Assembly (NCBI GenBank): GCA_905233745.1
Contig: CAJODA010000025.1
Span: 1,537 to 44,886 of the forward strand
Source of the DNA: an uncultured Bacteroidales bacterium
GTDB lineage: Bacteria; Bacteroidota; Bacteroidia; Bacteroidales; WCHB1-69
DNA: 43,350 nucleotides
Reading direction: 5' to 3'
The notes beneath the pieces were generated by a model. It was not told the DNA's origin, searched no databases, and was given only the letters and a program-made list of their open reading frames with translations. Shown here in pieces: positions 1 to 7,864 of this stretch; within the stretch, counting starts at the first letter, position 1; every line of letters begins with the position of its first letter. The position numbers were made by a program, and so were the translations under genes.

Positions 1-88
1 GCGCCGGCGCACTTGGCGCGTTGGAATTCGTCCGCCTCCAACGCGGGTATTAGATTGATGAATTTTCTTGCTTTGCAAAGAAATCTAT

Positions 89-116
89 TTGTAAAATTGA
101 AAAGTTATGCTATATT
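89..116 (+). promoter_or_regulatory. sigma70-like promoter of the toxin-antitoxin pair
   Basis: A TTGTAA box (89-94) and a TATATT box (111-116) are separated by 16 bases, ahead of the antitoxin. This is the -35/-10 form of Firmicutes or Proteobacteria, not the TAnnTTTGC form seen elsewhere in the window. A 10-base palindrome, CTTTGCAAAG (71-80), lies just upstream and could be an operator for the antitoxin; that is a guess. Confidence 0.4.
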
Positions 117-140
117 GCAATGAAAACTCAGGAGGTTTTT

Positions 141-413
141 ATGGCAACGACCAATTTGTGCATCAGGATCGACACCGAAACGAAAAAACAGGCGGAGGAG
201 CTGTTCGGCAACCTCGGCATGAACATCTCGACGGCGTTCAGCATCTTCGTGAAGCAGGCGCTCCGCGTACGCGGCATTCCCTTCGCCATTACGGAAAATG
301 TTTCCGCAGCGGACGACTATTCCGCGCTTCAGGAAGCCCGTAAGATCGCACGGAACCCGAAGATCAAAGGCTATACGGACGTCGAAGAGGCGCTCCGAGC
401 GCTCAAATCATGA
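141..413 (+). CDS. RelB/DinJ-family antitoxin
   Basis: This 90-residue protein matches the RelB/DinJ antitoxin family: an N-terminal ribbon-helix-helix with the opening TTNLCIRIDTETKKQAEEL, then GMNISTAFSIFVKQAL and the family phrase IPFAIT. Such antitoxins dimerise, bind their own promoter and neutralise a RelE/YafQ-type ribonuclease. The start at 141 is chosen because AGGAGG (130-135) lies six bases upstream; the upstream ATG at 120 would put that site inside the gene. A strong Shine-Dalgarno site is unusual for Bacteroidota and suggests transfer from another phylum or a foreign piece of assembly. The stop overlaps the start of the toxin gene by four bases (ATGA), the usual arrangement of a co-translated pair. 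Confidence 0.85.
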   Translation: MATTNLCIRIDTETKKQAEELFGNLGMNISTAFSIFVKQALRVRGIPFAITENVSAADDYSALQEARKIARNPKIKGYTDVEEALRALKS

Positions 414-643
414 AATACACGGTCAAATGGACCTCGCGTTTCAAGAAGGAGTACAAGCTCCTGATGAAACGAGGTGAAGACATTCAGGCGCTGGACAATG
501 TCATCCGGCTTCTGGCCGAGGGCGTCAAACTGCCGCCGGAGTGCAGTGACCATGTGCTGTCAGGACGATATGCCGGGCTTCACGAGTGTCATGTCCGCCC
601 CGACCTGCTTCTCGTGTACGATATTGACGAAGGTGTTCTTGTA
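410..643 (+). pseudogene. YafQ-type mRNA interferase toxin, 3' end replaced
   Basis: Residues 1-78 match the YafQ/RelE toxin family: KWTSRFKKEYKLLMKRG, then SDHVLSGRYAGLHECHVRPD and LLLVYDIDEGVLV. Family members are ribosome-associated mRNA endonucleases of about 90 residues and end shortly after this point with a R-x-G-[ST]-H-x-[DE]-L-F type tail. Here the reading frame instead stays open to 1153 through sequence that is antisense to an S8 protease gene, giving a nominal 247-residue product. The normal C-terminus, with its catalytic-loop histidine, is lost or mimicked only by a chance RGTHGD string. The toxin is therefore probably inactive, or the junction is an assembly chimera. The antitoxin upstream looks complete. 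Confidence 0.7.
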
Positions 644-2082
644 CCCCGTGGCACCCACGGCGATAATGCCGGGCAGCATGGCCGGCCAGGTGATGGAATA
701 GCCTTTCTTTGCGAAGCTGTATTGCGGCACGCTGGTGACGTTGAGAAAAGGGCTGTAGGCGATGTCGCTGTACATATAGGAGGGGTTGTTGCTGGTGAGC
801 AGCACCGTGGCGCCGCACAACACCAGATAGGTGATGTTGGGCATGACACCGTGGATGTGGTACACCGTGCCGCGCGGATCCTGGTACGGGCTGACAGTCA
901 CGTCCAAACTCACGTCACCCATGCTTGTGGTGACGGTGAAATGGTTGCCGCTGATGGGGTTGATGCTGTCGGTATGGAAGGCGATGGTGCCCTCAATGCC
1001 ACCTCCAATCAGCTGGATGCCCAAGAAGTCGAACCGTACATACTGGTTGCCCGGCGTCACCAGGTCGAGGTCGATGTACTGCCCGCTGGAGATGCCGTTC
1101 TTGATGCCCGTGCCGGCTTGCAAATCGCCGGCCCCTTTCTCGAAGTAACTTGAGCGGAACCCCTCGTTGCCGGCAGCGGCCACGATGATGCGTCCGGGCC
1201 CCACCAGCAGCCGGAGCGCCTCGCTTTCCAGCACGCGTTGCGTGGTGAGGGTGACGCTTTCGCAACTGCTGAAGTTGATGACACAGGGCTTGCCGTCGGC
1301 TTCGGCCTGGTCGAAAATGTATTTGAATCCTAAAACTGCCGAGTGTTGGCGTCGGGCGCCTCAAACTGGTCGCGGTCGGAGTTGAAGTCAACCACGTACA
1401 GGTCGGCATCAGGAGCCAGGCCTTTCAGTTGGCCGTTTACGGGCGACCCGCCCATGATCCCCATCACGTGCGTGCCGTGTATGTTGTTACGTGTGTGTTG
1501 CGAGTGCTCGTATTGGGCTATCTCCGCGGTACTTAGCAAAGCGTGTCCAAAGGTGCTGTCGGCGTTGGGCCAGTGGAAGTCGTAGTAGTAGCGCACCCGA
1601 AGGTCGCCGTTCTGGTCCTCGAATGCGGGATGGGTGAAGTCGAAGTAGCAGTCGAACACGCCGGCTGCAACCCCCTCGCCCGTGTAGGCCTGCGGAAGCC
1701 CGTCGCCCAAATAGACGCCGGAGGCGTTCACCTGTTGGGGCGTGACGTCCAGCGCCGGCTGCGGCATCCGTTCGGCCTCCATGCGCTCAATGGTGTCGTT
1801 GCAGGAGAGCTCTGCCACCACAGCCAACGGCAGGTCCACAATGTAAATCCGCCCGATGCTGTCGATGAGCCGGATGCCGTGTGACTGGAAAAAAGCGGGG
1901 GCATGGCAGGGCACGGCCAGGGAGACCAATGCCTTGACATTCTTGATTGGCGTGGCCTTGGTGCCAAATTGCTGTGTCAGCGAAGCTAAATATGGTGAAG
2001 TCTTGGCACTATTGCCGGAATATTGGGCCAACCCAAGCAAACAGGTGGCCATGATCAGAAGGGTGAATGCGGTCTTTTTCAT
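620..2082 (-). pseudogene. secreted S8 (subtilisin-like) serine protease, frameshifted and truncated
   Basis: The gene starts at 2082 with a signal peptide (MKKTAFTLLIMATCLLGLAQ). The catalytic Asp lies in GVFDCYFDFTHPAF and the catalytic His in NIHGTHVMGIMGG, as in Bacteroidota S8 peptidases. Frame 1 stops at 1330 after PDANTRQF. The family sequence resumes in another frame as SAVLGFKYIFDQAEADGKP, then IIVAAAGNEGF (oxyanion-hole Asn region) and PGIIAVGATGYKNTFVN. One missing base near 1340-1345 explains the break. The homologous sequence ends at about 620-643, where the YafQ toxin begins on the other strand, so the catalytic-Ser GTS segment and any sorting domain are absent. The product cannot be an active protease as it stands. 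A -7 box for this gene is at 2143-2151. Confidence 0.75.
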
Positions 2083-2142
2083 GATTTTTTTGATAATAAA
2101 AAGGGTCGTTATGATTGTTTGAAAACCCGTCGAAACAGGACC

Positions 2143-2151
2143 GCAAATATA
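2143..2151 (-). promoter_or_regulatory. -7 box of the S8 protease gene
   Basis: On the minus strand this reads TATATTTGC, a match to the Bacteroidota -7 consensus TAnnTTTGC, about 60 bases ahead of the ATG at 2082. I see no well-placed -33 TTG. The rest of 2152-2302 is AT-rich and shows no gene. Confidence 0.45.
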
Positions 2152-2302
2152 ATTTTTTTCTGAGTTTCAACAGGTTGATATCTACATTATTGCCTGTTTT
2201 TGCGAAAAACGAAATTAAAATTAACAAATTATTGTAAAATTTACATATAATAAAATTGATAAGTTAATCATTCTCAGTAATAAAATTATTTTGAAAAAAT
2301 TG

Positions 2303-2334
2303 TTGGCAAATGAAATATTCTGGTGTATCTTTGC
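2303..2334 (+). promoter_or_regulatory. Bacteroidota-type promoter of the PD-(D/E)XK gene
   Basis: TTG (2303-2305), a 20-base spacer and TATCTTTGC (2326-2334) fit the Bacteroidota -33/-7 promoter. The ATG follows 49 bases later at 2384. Confidence 0.65.
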
Positions 2335-2383
2335 GGCGTGAATTATTCATAAAACAACGTATTTCTATTTTAATTTCAATACT

Positions 2384-3079
2384 ATGGAAAACAACCCGTT
2401 TTATTTTGATAAGGCACCTACGGCGGAGCAAGTTTGGGCTGCGGGCATGGCCACGTACAAGCAGATGAGGGAAAATGAACGAATCGCCAAAGAGGAGTTC
2501 AAGGAACTGAGAGCCCTGATGAAAGAGAATGCCGAGCACTTGAAGGAGACTGAACGTGCTCTGTCCGAACGGTTTGAAGAAACAGATCACATGCTTAAGG
2601 AAACTGGCCGTTTGATCAATATGAATGCGGAACGAATTAAAGCCCTGGACACGAAGTTTTTCTCACAGGCCGGTCACATTATCGAAGGGCTGATGGAACC
2701 CTCTGCCATGCGGCTGTTCAAGGAAGCCGGATACGACATTGACCGTTGCACCAAGAATTACAAGCGACATATCAAGGCCACGGGCCGGAAGGCGGAGTAT
2801 GATGTCATTCTGCTCGATGACACCATAGCCATTGTTGTGGAGGTGAAAATCAACTGCACCAAGGCCGATGTGGACCACTTCATCGTACAGATGGGGATGT
2901 TCAGGGAACTGTTCCCCGAAGCGGCCAATAAGGAGGTTATGGGCGCGATAGCAGCGGTGAACTACGACCGCGAGTCTGACATTTACGCGCACGACGAGGG
3001 ACTTTTCGTTATCCGCGTGCACGACGACGACATCTTCACGCTCGACCATTCTGACAAGGCCGAGCTCAGGAGGTTCTGA
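2384..3079 (+). CDS. coiled-coil protein with PD-(D/E)XK nuclease-like domain (DUF3782-like)
   Basis: The 231-residue protein has a charged helical N-terminal half (about 20-95, rich in Glu and Lys, probably coiled coil) and a C-terminal PD-(D/E)XK-like fold. The motif is visible as GRKAEYDVILLDD followed by IAIVVEVKINCTKADVDHF, with D140, E153 and K155 as the candidate metal-binding triad. This layout is found in bacterial DUF3782/PDDEXK-family proteins, which are usually unnamed; a nuclease activity is inferred, not known. There is no signal peptide, so it is cytoplasmic. It has its own promoter and is followed by a palindromic repeat, so it appears monocistronic. Confidence 0.7.
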   Translation: MENNPFYFDKAPTAEQVWAAGMATYKQMRENERIAKEEFKELRALMKENAEHLKETERALSERFEETDHMLKETGRLINMNAERIKALDTKFFSQAGHIIEGLMEPSAMRLFKEAGYDIDRCTKNYKRHIKATGRKAEYDVILLDDTIAIVVEVKINCTKADVDHFIVQMGMFRELFPEAANKEVMGAIAAVNYDRESDIYAHDEGLFVIRVHDDDIFTLDHSDKAELRRF

Positions 3080-3084
3080 CGAAA

Positions 3085-3129
3085 GTAAAAACGCACGGCC
3101 GATTGTAAAGACGCACGGTCGTGCGTCTC
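3085..3129. repeat. degenerate copies of a GTAGAGACGCAC palindromic repeat
   Basis: A half copy (3085-3100) and an almost full copy (3105-3129) of the palindrome that occurs perfectly at 38129-38156. The second copy forms a 9-bp stem (3109-3117 with 3120-3128) and differs from the 38129 copy at two of 25 positions. It lies in the gap between the convergent PD-(D/E)XK and MBOAT genes, where it could act as a bidirectional hairpin terminator. Confidence 0.7.
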
Positions 3130-3132
3130 TTC

Positions 3133-4992
3133 TTAGAACTGGAAATAAATGAACGGTTGCAAATCGGCCGTGATGAACTGGTAGAGCACGAAGACCGCCA
3201 CCACCACGATGAGACCGATGAGCCAGATGGGCAGCAGCGCGAAATTGACCCGGTACCAGCGCTTCCAGCGCTCCGGCAGCCAGTGGATGACCATGCCCAA
3301 TGCGAACAGCGTGAACACAATCCAATAATTGGCCAAGATGTCGGGGATGGCCGCCACATTCCAGTGCCCGCCAATGCTGTTGACCATCGCCTTGGCCGTG
3401 TTCCAGGCGGTTTCGTTGGCCACCGCCGGATCCAGGTTGGAACCCGAACGGAAGAACAACCGCGTGAACGAGATGAACACAAAGGTCATCAGCACGTTCC
3501 AGCTGAAATTCAGCCACTCTATGTCACGATTAGGCCGGATGGCCGAGTAAATGCAGCGGATGAGCGTGCCGCCGAAGAAGACCCCCGACCATACGGTGAA
3601 GATCATCAGCACCGGACTGGGCCATAGCCAATTGCAGGCAAGGAAAATTCCGAAAATGGCTGCCGATACCACGCTCCGGAGCCATTGCTTGAGATGCCGC
3701 CAAATCTTGAATCCCAAGATGCCGAAGCCGTTCAATCCGCCCCAAATCATGAAGTTCCAGGAAGCACCGTGCCACAAACCGCCCAACAGCATGGTGTTCA
3801 TCATGTTGATGTTGGTGCTGATTTTCAATCGCGCCTTCTTGCTGATGAGGGAGATGATGGTGAGGATGACCGCCAACCCGACGATGATGCTCGCAATGAC
3901 GGCGTTTTTGGTCAGCAATATGATGACTGCCCCGATCAGCAATATGCACAGATAGGTGCCCACGGTGGCGTTGCGGTTGCCGCCCAGCGGGATGTACAAA
4001 TAATCTTGCAGCCACTTGGAGAGCGAGATGTGCCACCGTTTCCAGAAGTTGCTCGGGGAGTCGGCCTTGTATGGGGAGTTGAAGTTCTTGGGCAGATAGA
4101 AGCCCATCAGCATGGCCACGCCGATGGCGATATCGGTATAGCCTGAGAAGTCGGCATACACCTGCAGCGAGTAGATGAACAGTGCCGACAGGTTCTCGAA
4201 AGAGGTGAACAGCGAGGGGTTGTTGAATACGCGGTCCACGAAGTTAACAGCCAGGTAGTCGCTCATGATGAGCTTCTTGGCCAAGCCGTTCAGAATCCAG
4301 AACACGGCGATGCCGAATTGGCGGCGGCTGAGGAAGAATTTCTTGTACAACTGCGGCACAAACTGGTCGGCGCGCACGATGGGACCCGCCACCAGCTGCG
4401 GGAAGAAGGTGACATAGAAGCCGAAGTCCAATATGTTGGACACGTGCCGTATCTTGCCCTTATATACGTCCGCCAGATAGCTGATGTTCTGGAAGGTGTA
4501 GAAGGAGATGCCTACGGGCAACAGGATCTTTGAGGCGTCAAAATAGTCGCGTCCGGTAAGGTCGTTAGTCCATTGCGCCAGCCAGTTGATAACCTCGTAT
4601 TGACTGCCCACGATGGTGTTGTACGCATCGGTGAAGAAATATGCGTATTTGAAATAGCAGAGCACCGCTAGGTTGATGACGACACCTACGATAAGATGGA
4701 ATTTTTTCGCGCCCGGTCGCTTCGACCTGTCCATGAAGATGCCTAAGAAATAATCCAAGAACATGTCGAATATCAGGATGAGCACAAAGAGCCCGGAAGT
4801 TTTATAGTAGAAGAAGATACTGGCAAAGAAAAGGAAAGCGTTGCGCAGCAGCCGTTTGCTGTGGAACAGGGAGAAGAAGGCAAATACCAGGGCGAAGAAT
4901 GCCCAGAAGTTGAATTGTGTAAATAGCAACGGGTATTGCTCGTTGAAGGAGAAGATGTTGTTCAGGAAAAGTTTCAGATTGTCTAGATTCAT
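3133..4992 (-). CDS. MBOAT O-acyltransferase (AlgI/PatA-like) with C-terminal FxYxxF motif
   Basis: This 619-residue polytopic membrane protein carries the MBOAT signatures PSNFWKRWHISLSKWLQDY and GLLGGLWHGASWNF-type (LLGGLWHGASWNFMIWG), whose His is the conserved catalytic residue. AlgI/PatA/DltB-type MBOATs move acyl groups across the inner membrane so that a periplasmic SGNH protein can attach them to a polysaccharide. Upstream in the same operon are two SGNH hydrolase genes (gap of 4 bases), fitting that pairing. The length exceeds AlgI (about 470-520) because of extra C-terminal helices. The last six residues are FIYFQF, matching the FxYxxF motif of the small protein DltX; see findings. 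The acyl donor and the acceptor polymer cannot be read from the sequence. Confidence 0.9.
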   Translation of the reverse strand: MNLDNLKLFLNNIFSFNEQYPLLFTQFNFWAFFALVFAFFSLFHSKRLLRNAFLFFASIFFYYKTSGLFVLILIFDMFLDYFLGIFMDRSKRPGAKKFHLIVGVVINLAVLCYFKYAYFFTDAYNTIVGSQYEVINWLAQWTNDLTGRDYFDASKILLPVGISFYTFQNISYLADVYKGKIRHVSNILDFGFYVTFFPQLVAGPIVRADQFVPQLYKKFFLSRRQFGIAVFWILNGLAKKLIMSDYLAVNFVDRVFNNPSLFTSFENLSALFIYSLQVYADFSGYTDIAIGVAMLMGFYLPKNFNSPYKADSPSNFWKRWHISLSKWLQDYLYIPLGGNRNATVGTYLCILLIGAVIILLTKNAVIASIIVGLAVILTIISLISKKARLKISTNINMMNTMLLGGLWHGASWNFMIWGGLNGFGILGFKIWRHLKQWLRSVVSAAIFGIFLACNWLWPSPVLMIFTVWSGVFFGGTLIRCIYSAIRPNRDIEWLNFSWNVLMTFVFISFTRLFFRSGSNLDPAVANETAWNTAKAMVNSIGGHWNVAAIPDILANYWIVFTLFALGMVIHWLPERWKRWYRVNFALLPIWLIGLIVVVAVFVLYQFITADLQPFIYFQF

Positions 4993-4996
4993 CTTC

Positions 4997-6328
4997 TTAT
5001 TTATTTAGTTCACGTATAAATGCGTCCCAGAAAAGGTCGCCGATGAGGTTGTAGCCGGCGGCTGTGAAATGCACGCGGTCTTTTTGTGCGAGGCCCTTTT
5101 TGCGCCAGGAGTCCATGGATTTCAGTCCGCCCATGATGGCAAACTGGTCCCAAACGGCGCCACCGGTAAGGTCGGCAAGCCGGTACATTACCTCTTGCAC
5201 GATCGGGCCGGTCTTGTTCACATGGTAGCGTCCCCGTCGGGCACGCTTCCATGTGTCGTTGTTGGTGATGAAGATAAAGGCGCAGTCGGGGCTGGCCTGG
5301 CGGATTCTATCCACCAGTTTCAGATAGTTGTTCTTGAATGCCACAGAGTCGAAGCTGTCGCCGAAAGCATCGTTCACCCCGATACTGAAGATGACCAGGT
5401 CGGGGCGGAGCAGCTCCATATCGCGAGTGAAATTTGTGCAGCGCAAGTATGAGGAGGTTTGCGCGCCGTTTACCCCAATGGAAGAGAGGGTGATGCCGGG
5501 TCGTCCGTTTTTCAGCAAGATCCCATTCACTACAAAGGTGTCCCCCTTGCTGCACGGAAAATAGAGGGTGAAATCTTTGACGGGATGGTTGAAAAAGAAG
5601 TAATAGCGGTCGTTGTCAAAGTCGATGCTGTCTGGGAAATGATAGATGGTGTCCTCTTTGAGTATGGGATCGATGGGCCAGCCGTAGGCTTTGCCCAGCA
5701 GGATGATGGTGTCAGCCATGAAGTCGTACTCAGGCGCATTCATCCGGATGGATATAGCGTTCATGGCGTCGGCGTTCCACACCGCGATGCCGGAGGCCCC
5801 GAGGGGGAAGTCGTAGCTCTGATAGACGTTTCGTATGAGGTTGAAGGGTTGCTCTTTCCCGGTACGGTAGTCGTAAGGATTGTTGCATACGGGGGCGGCG
5901 GAGTAGGGGAAGATGAGCCCTCGCGCGGCGGGCGGACCACCGTAGGCATCAAGCAGGTGCTTGCGGATGCGGTGGGTCATGGTGCCCGCCTGCACGTGCG
6001 ACCCGCCGATGTGCAGAATGTGCAGGTTCCCTTGCTTGGTTCTCAACAGCTGATCCAGTTTCCCATAAAAACGCACCAGCGACATGCTGTCACGTCCCCA
6101 ATAGAGCGTGTCAATCTCGAATTGTATCTGAGTTTCCTCCGACATTGCGTCGGTTTCGTCAGTTTCCTCAAAATTTGTGACAATCGTATCCACCACCAGC
6201 GTGTCGGTGAAAAGGGGTATCTCCGGCACGGAGTCGGGCGACGTGAGGTCCTCTTGTGCACGCGCTGGCATGGTCCACAAGAGGAGCAACGCGAAAAGGA
6301 AGCAGACTATTTTGCCGATATGCTCCAT
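4997..6328 (-). CDS. exported SGNH/GDSL hydrolase-family protein (acyl transfer partner)
   Basis: A 443-residue protein with a signal peptide (about 1-24, ending in PARAQ). SGNH blocks are visible: block I as HILHIGGSHVQAG with candidate nucleophile S110 (GGS in place of the usual GDS), block III as FSIGVNDAFG, and block V as DRVHFTAAGY with D417 and H420. It is probably periplasmic or lipid-side and transfers or removes acyl groups on a surface glycan together with the MBOAT encoded 4 bases downstream. Its start overlaps the end of the preceding SGNH gene by 22 bases, so the two are translationally coupled. The Asp to Gly change in block I is not necessarily inactivating, because that Asp is not part of the Ser-Asp-His triad. 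Confidence 0.85.
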   Translation of the reverse strand: MEHIGKIVCFLFALLLLWTMPARAQEDLTSPDSVPEIPLFTDTLVVDTIVTNFEETDETDAMSEETQIQFEIDTLYWGRDSMSLVRFYGKLDQLLRTKQGNLHILHIGGSHVQAGTMTHRIRKHLLDAYGGPPAARGLIFPYSAAPVCNNPYDYRTGKEQPFNLIRNVYQSYDFPLGASGIAVWNADAMNAISIRMNAPEYDFMADTIILLGKAYGWPIDPILKEDTIYHFPDSIDFDNDRYYFFFNHPVKDFTLYFPCSKGDTFVVNGILLKNGRPGITLSSIGVNGAQTSSYLRCTNFTRDMELLRPDLVIFSIGVNDAFGDSFDSVAFKNNYLKLVDRIRQASPDCAFIFITNNDTWKRARRGRYHVNKTGPIVQEVMYRLADLTGGAVWDQFAIMGGLKSMDSWRKKGLAQKDRVHFTAAGYNLIGDLFWDAFIRELNK

Positions 6329-7734
6329 AGGGTGTCGAATTGTTGTTTGGGCATATTTTTGCGGGTCCTGTAGAACTCGTACATGGTGGCGAAGCTGTTG
6401 GCGAGGGTTTGTCCCACCTTTTTGGCGCCGGCAGGGGTGAAATGCACGTAGTCAGGACCGGCGAGTCCGTTTTGCGCCCAGGCTACCATGGCCCCCTGGC
6501 CGCCCATCACCTCGTAGATGTCCCAGTAAGCGGCATGGTTGCGCAAGGCGATGGTGCGCAGGCTGTCAATAAGCTGCGGCAGCATGGGGTAAGTGTCGAG
6601 CTTCCCGCCGCGCCGTGTGCTCATGTCAGAAGGACCGATGAACAGGATGGTTGCGCCAGGGCAACTGCTTCTTATCCGCTTGATTTGTCGCTCAATGCCC
6701 ATGCAGTAGTTGTTAAGAGACTTGTCGTTATAGATGACCGGCACGGAGTTGCCGCCGAATTGCATGATAATCATGCCTACGTTGGCCTGTCGGTAGCAGC
6801 TGCTCAGCAGGGTGTCGTTGATGAGGGTGAACTGGTTGCCGGAGGAACCGCGTAGCGGGATGTTGTCCACGGCAACGCCGTAGCCGTCATCGAGCATGAT
6901 GCCGTATATGTCGGCGGAACCTTGCATGGAGATCTGTAACGCGGTGGTGGCTGTGTCCATCAGCCAGTGGCAAGTGTGTACGCCCTGAAGGCCAGGGGCT
7001 TGCGTTTCCTTATATCCGCTCTTTTGGTCTTTGAGGGTGGCGGAGAAGTTGCCGGTTCGATCGTTATAAAGCAGGGTTACGTTGGAGAACCGTTTCACGC
7101 GGGCGTCAGTGTCCCTGTGGCGGGAGGCGTTGGCTCCGAAGGTGGCCCCGCCGCTCAATTTGTAGCACTTGGCCATAAGGCCGTAGTTGCCGTTGGTGCG
7201 TGCCCCGTCGCCATACGAGGAATAGAGTGTGAGGTTCCCGGAAGCGTATTGGCTTACTGCAAATGAGGGAATGGTCTGGATGACGGGAACCATTCCTGGA
7301 CCGCCACCGCCAAAGGTCTTTTGGAAAAAACGCCGGATGTTGTTGGAAATGCGGTCCATCTCGATTTGTGAGTCACCGTAATGGAGAATGCGCAGCACCT
7401 CGTGGTTGGCGCGGGCTTGTTCCGCACGTGCGAAGAAGCGGTCGAAGAAAGCGACATCGTCGTTGGGCAGGTAGAAATGGCCCGGCTGTTCCGTGACCGC
7501 CACCCGGTACTGCTGTAGCGTGTCCTTCAAGTCATTCAGATGTTTCAACTCCACCGAATCAATCTCTTTTATCTTCATTTCCGATTGGGACTGACTCAGT
7601 AGCACGTCATCCAAGGAAGGAAAGTGGAATTCGGTTTCCCCAATCTTCACACCATCCTTCGGAAAGAAGACGCAAACTGTAGCCAATACGCTGATAATGA
7701 TTGCGATAAATAAGAAAATTTTATAGGGTTTCAT
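6307..7734 (-). CDS. membrane-anchored SGNH/GDSL hydrolase-family protein
   Basis: A 475-residue protein with one N-terminal membrane segment (about 6-24) that probably anchors it in the inner membrane with the catalytic domain outside. The SGNH blocks are RILHYGDSQIEMDRI (S122), IIMQFGGNSVPV (block III with GGN) and GPDYVHFTPAGAKK (D428, H431). It is the first gene of a three-gene operon, SGNH-SGNH-MBOAT, preceded by a -7 box at 7764. By analogy with alginate and peptidoglycan O-acetylation systems it should act in the periplasm on an acylated envelope polymer, either as transferase or esterase. Two non-identical SGNH proteins may divide those roles; that is inference. Confidence 0.85.
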   Translation of the reverse strand: MKPYKIFLFIAIIISVLATVCVFFPKDGVKIGETEFHFPSLDDVLLSQSQSEMKIKEIDSVELKHLNDLKDTLQQYRVAVTEQPGHFYLPNDDVAFFDRFFARAEQARANHEVLRILHYGDSQIEMDRISNNIRRFFQKTFGGGGPGMVPVIQTIPSFAVSQYASGNLTLYSSYGDGARTNGNYGLMAKCYKLSGGATFGANASRHRDTDARVKRFSNVTLLYNDRTGNFSATLKDQKSGYKETQAPGLQGVHTCHWLMDTATTALQISMQGSADIYGIMLDDGYGVAVDNIPLRGSSGNQFTLINDTLLSSCYRQANVGMIIMQFGGNSVPVIYNDKSLNNYCMGIERQIKRIRSSCPGATILFIGPSDMSTRRGGKLDTYPMLPQLIDSLRTIALRNHAAYWDIYEVMGGQGAMVAWAQNGLAGPDYVHFTPAGAKKVGQTLANSFATMYEFYRTRKNMPKQQFDTLWSISAK

Positions 7735-7763
7735 TCGTATTGAAGCCTAATTTAAAAAAAGTT

Positions 7764-7772
7764 GCAAAATTA
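7764..7772 (-). promoter_or_regulatory. -7 box of the SGNH-SGNH-MBOAT operon
   Basis: Reads TAATTTTGC on the minus strand, 29 bases ahead of the ATG at 7734. No convincing -33 element was seen. Confidence 0.5.
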
Positions 7773-7864
7773 GTAAAAAATCGACTGTCAAGGCAGCGCA
7801 AACGGTTGTTTCAGGATGTTTTTGTAAAGCTTATGAAAATTCTACTTAAGGAGTTTCTATTCAA

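Noticed and set aside
643-1153. Continuation of the toxin frame as a 247-residue protein
   Set aside because: The sequence beyond 643 is antisense to recognisable S8 protease motifs and is low-complexity His/Val/Gly-rich, as expected for an antisense frame.
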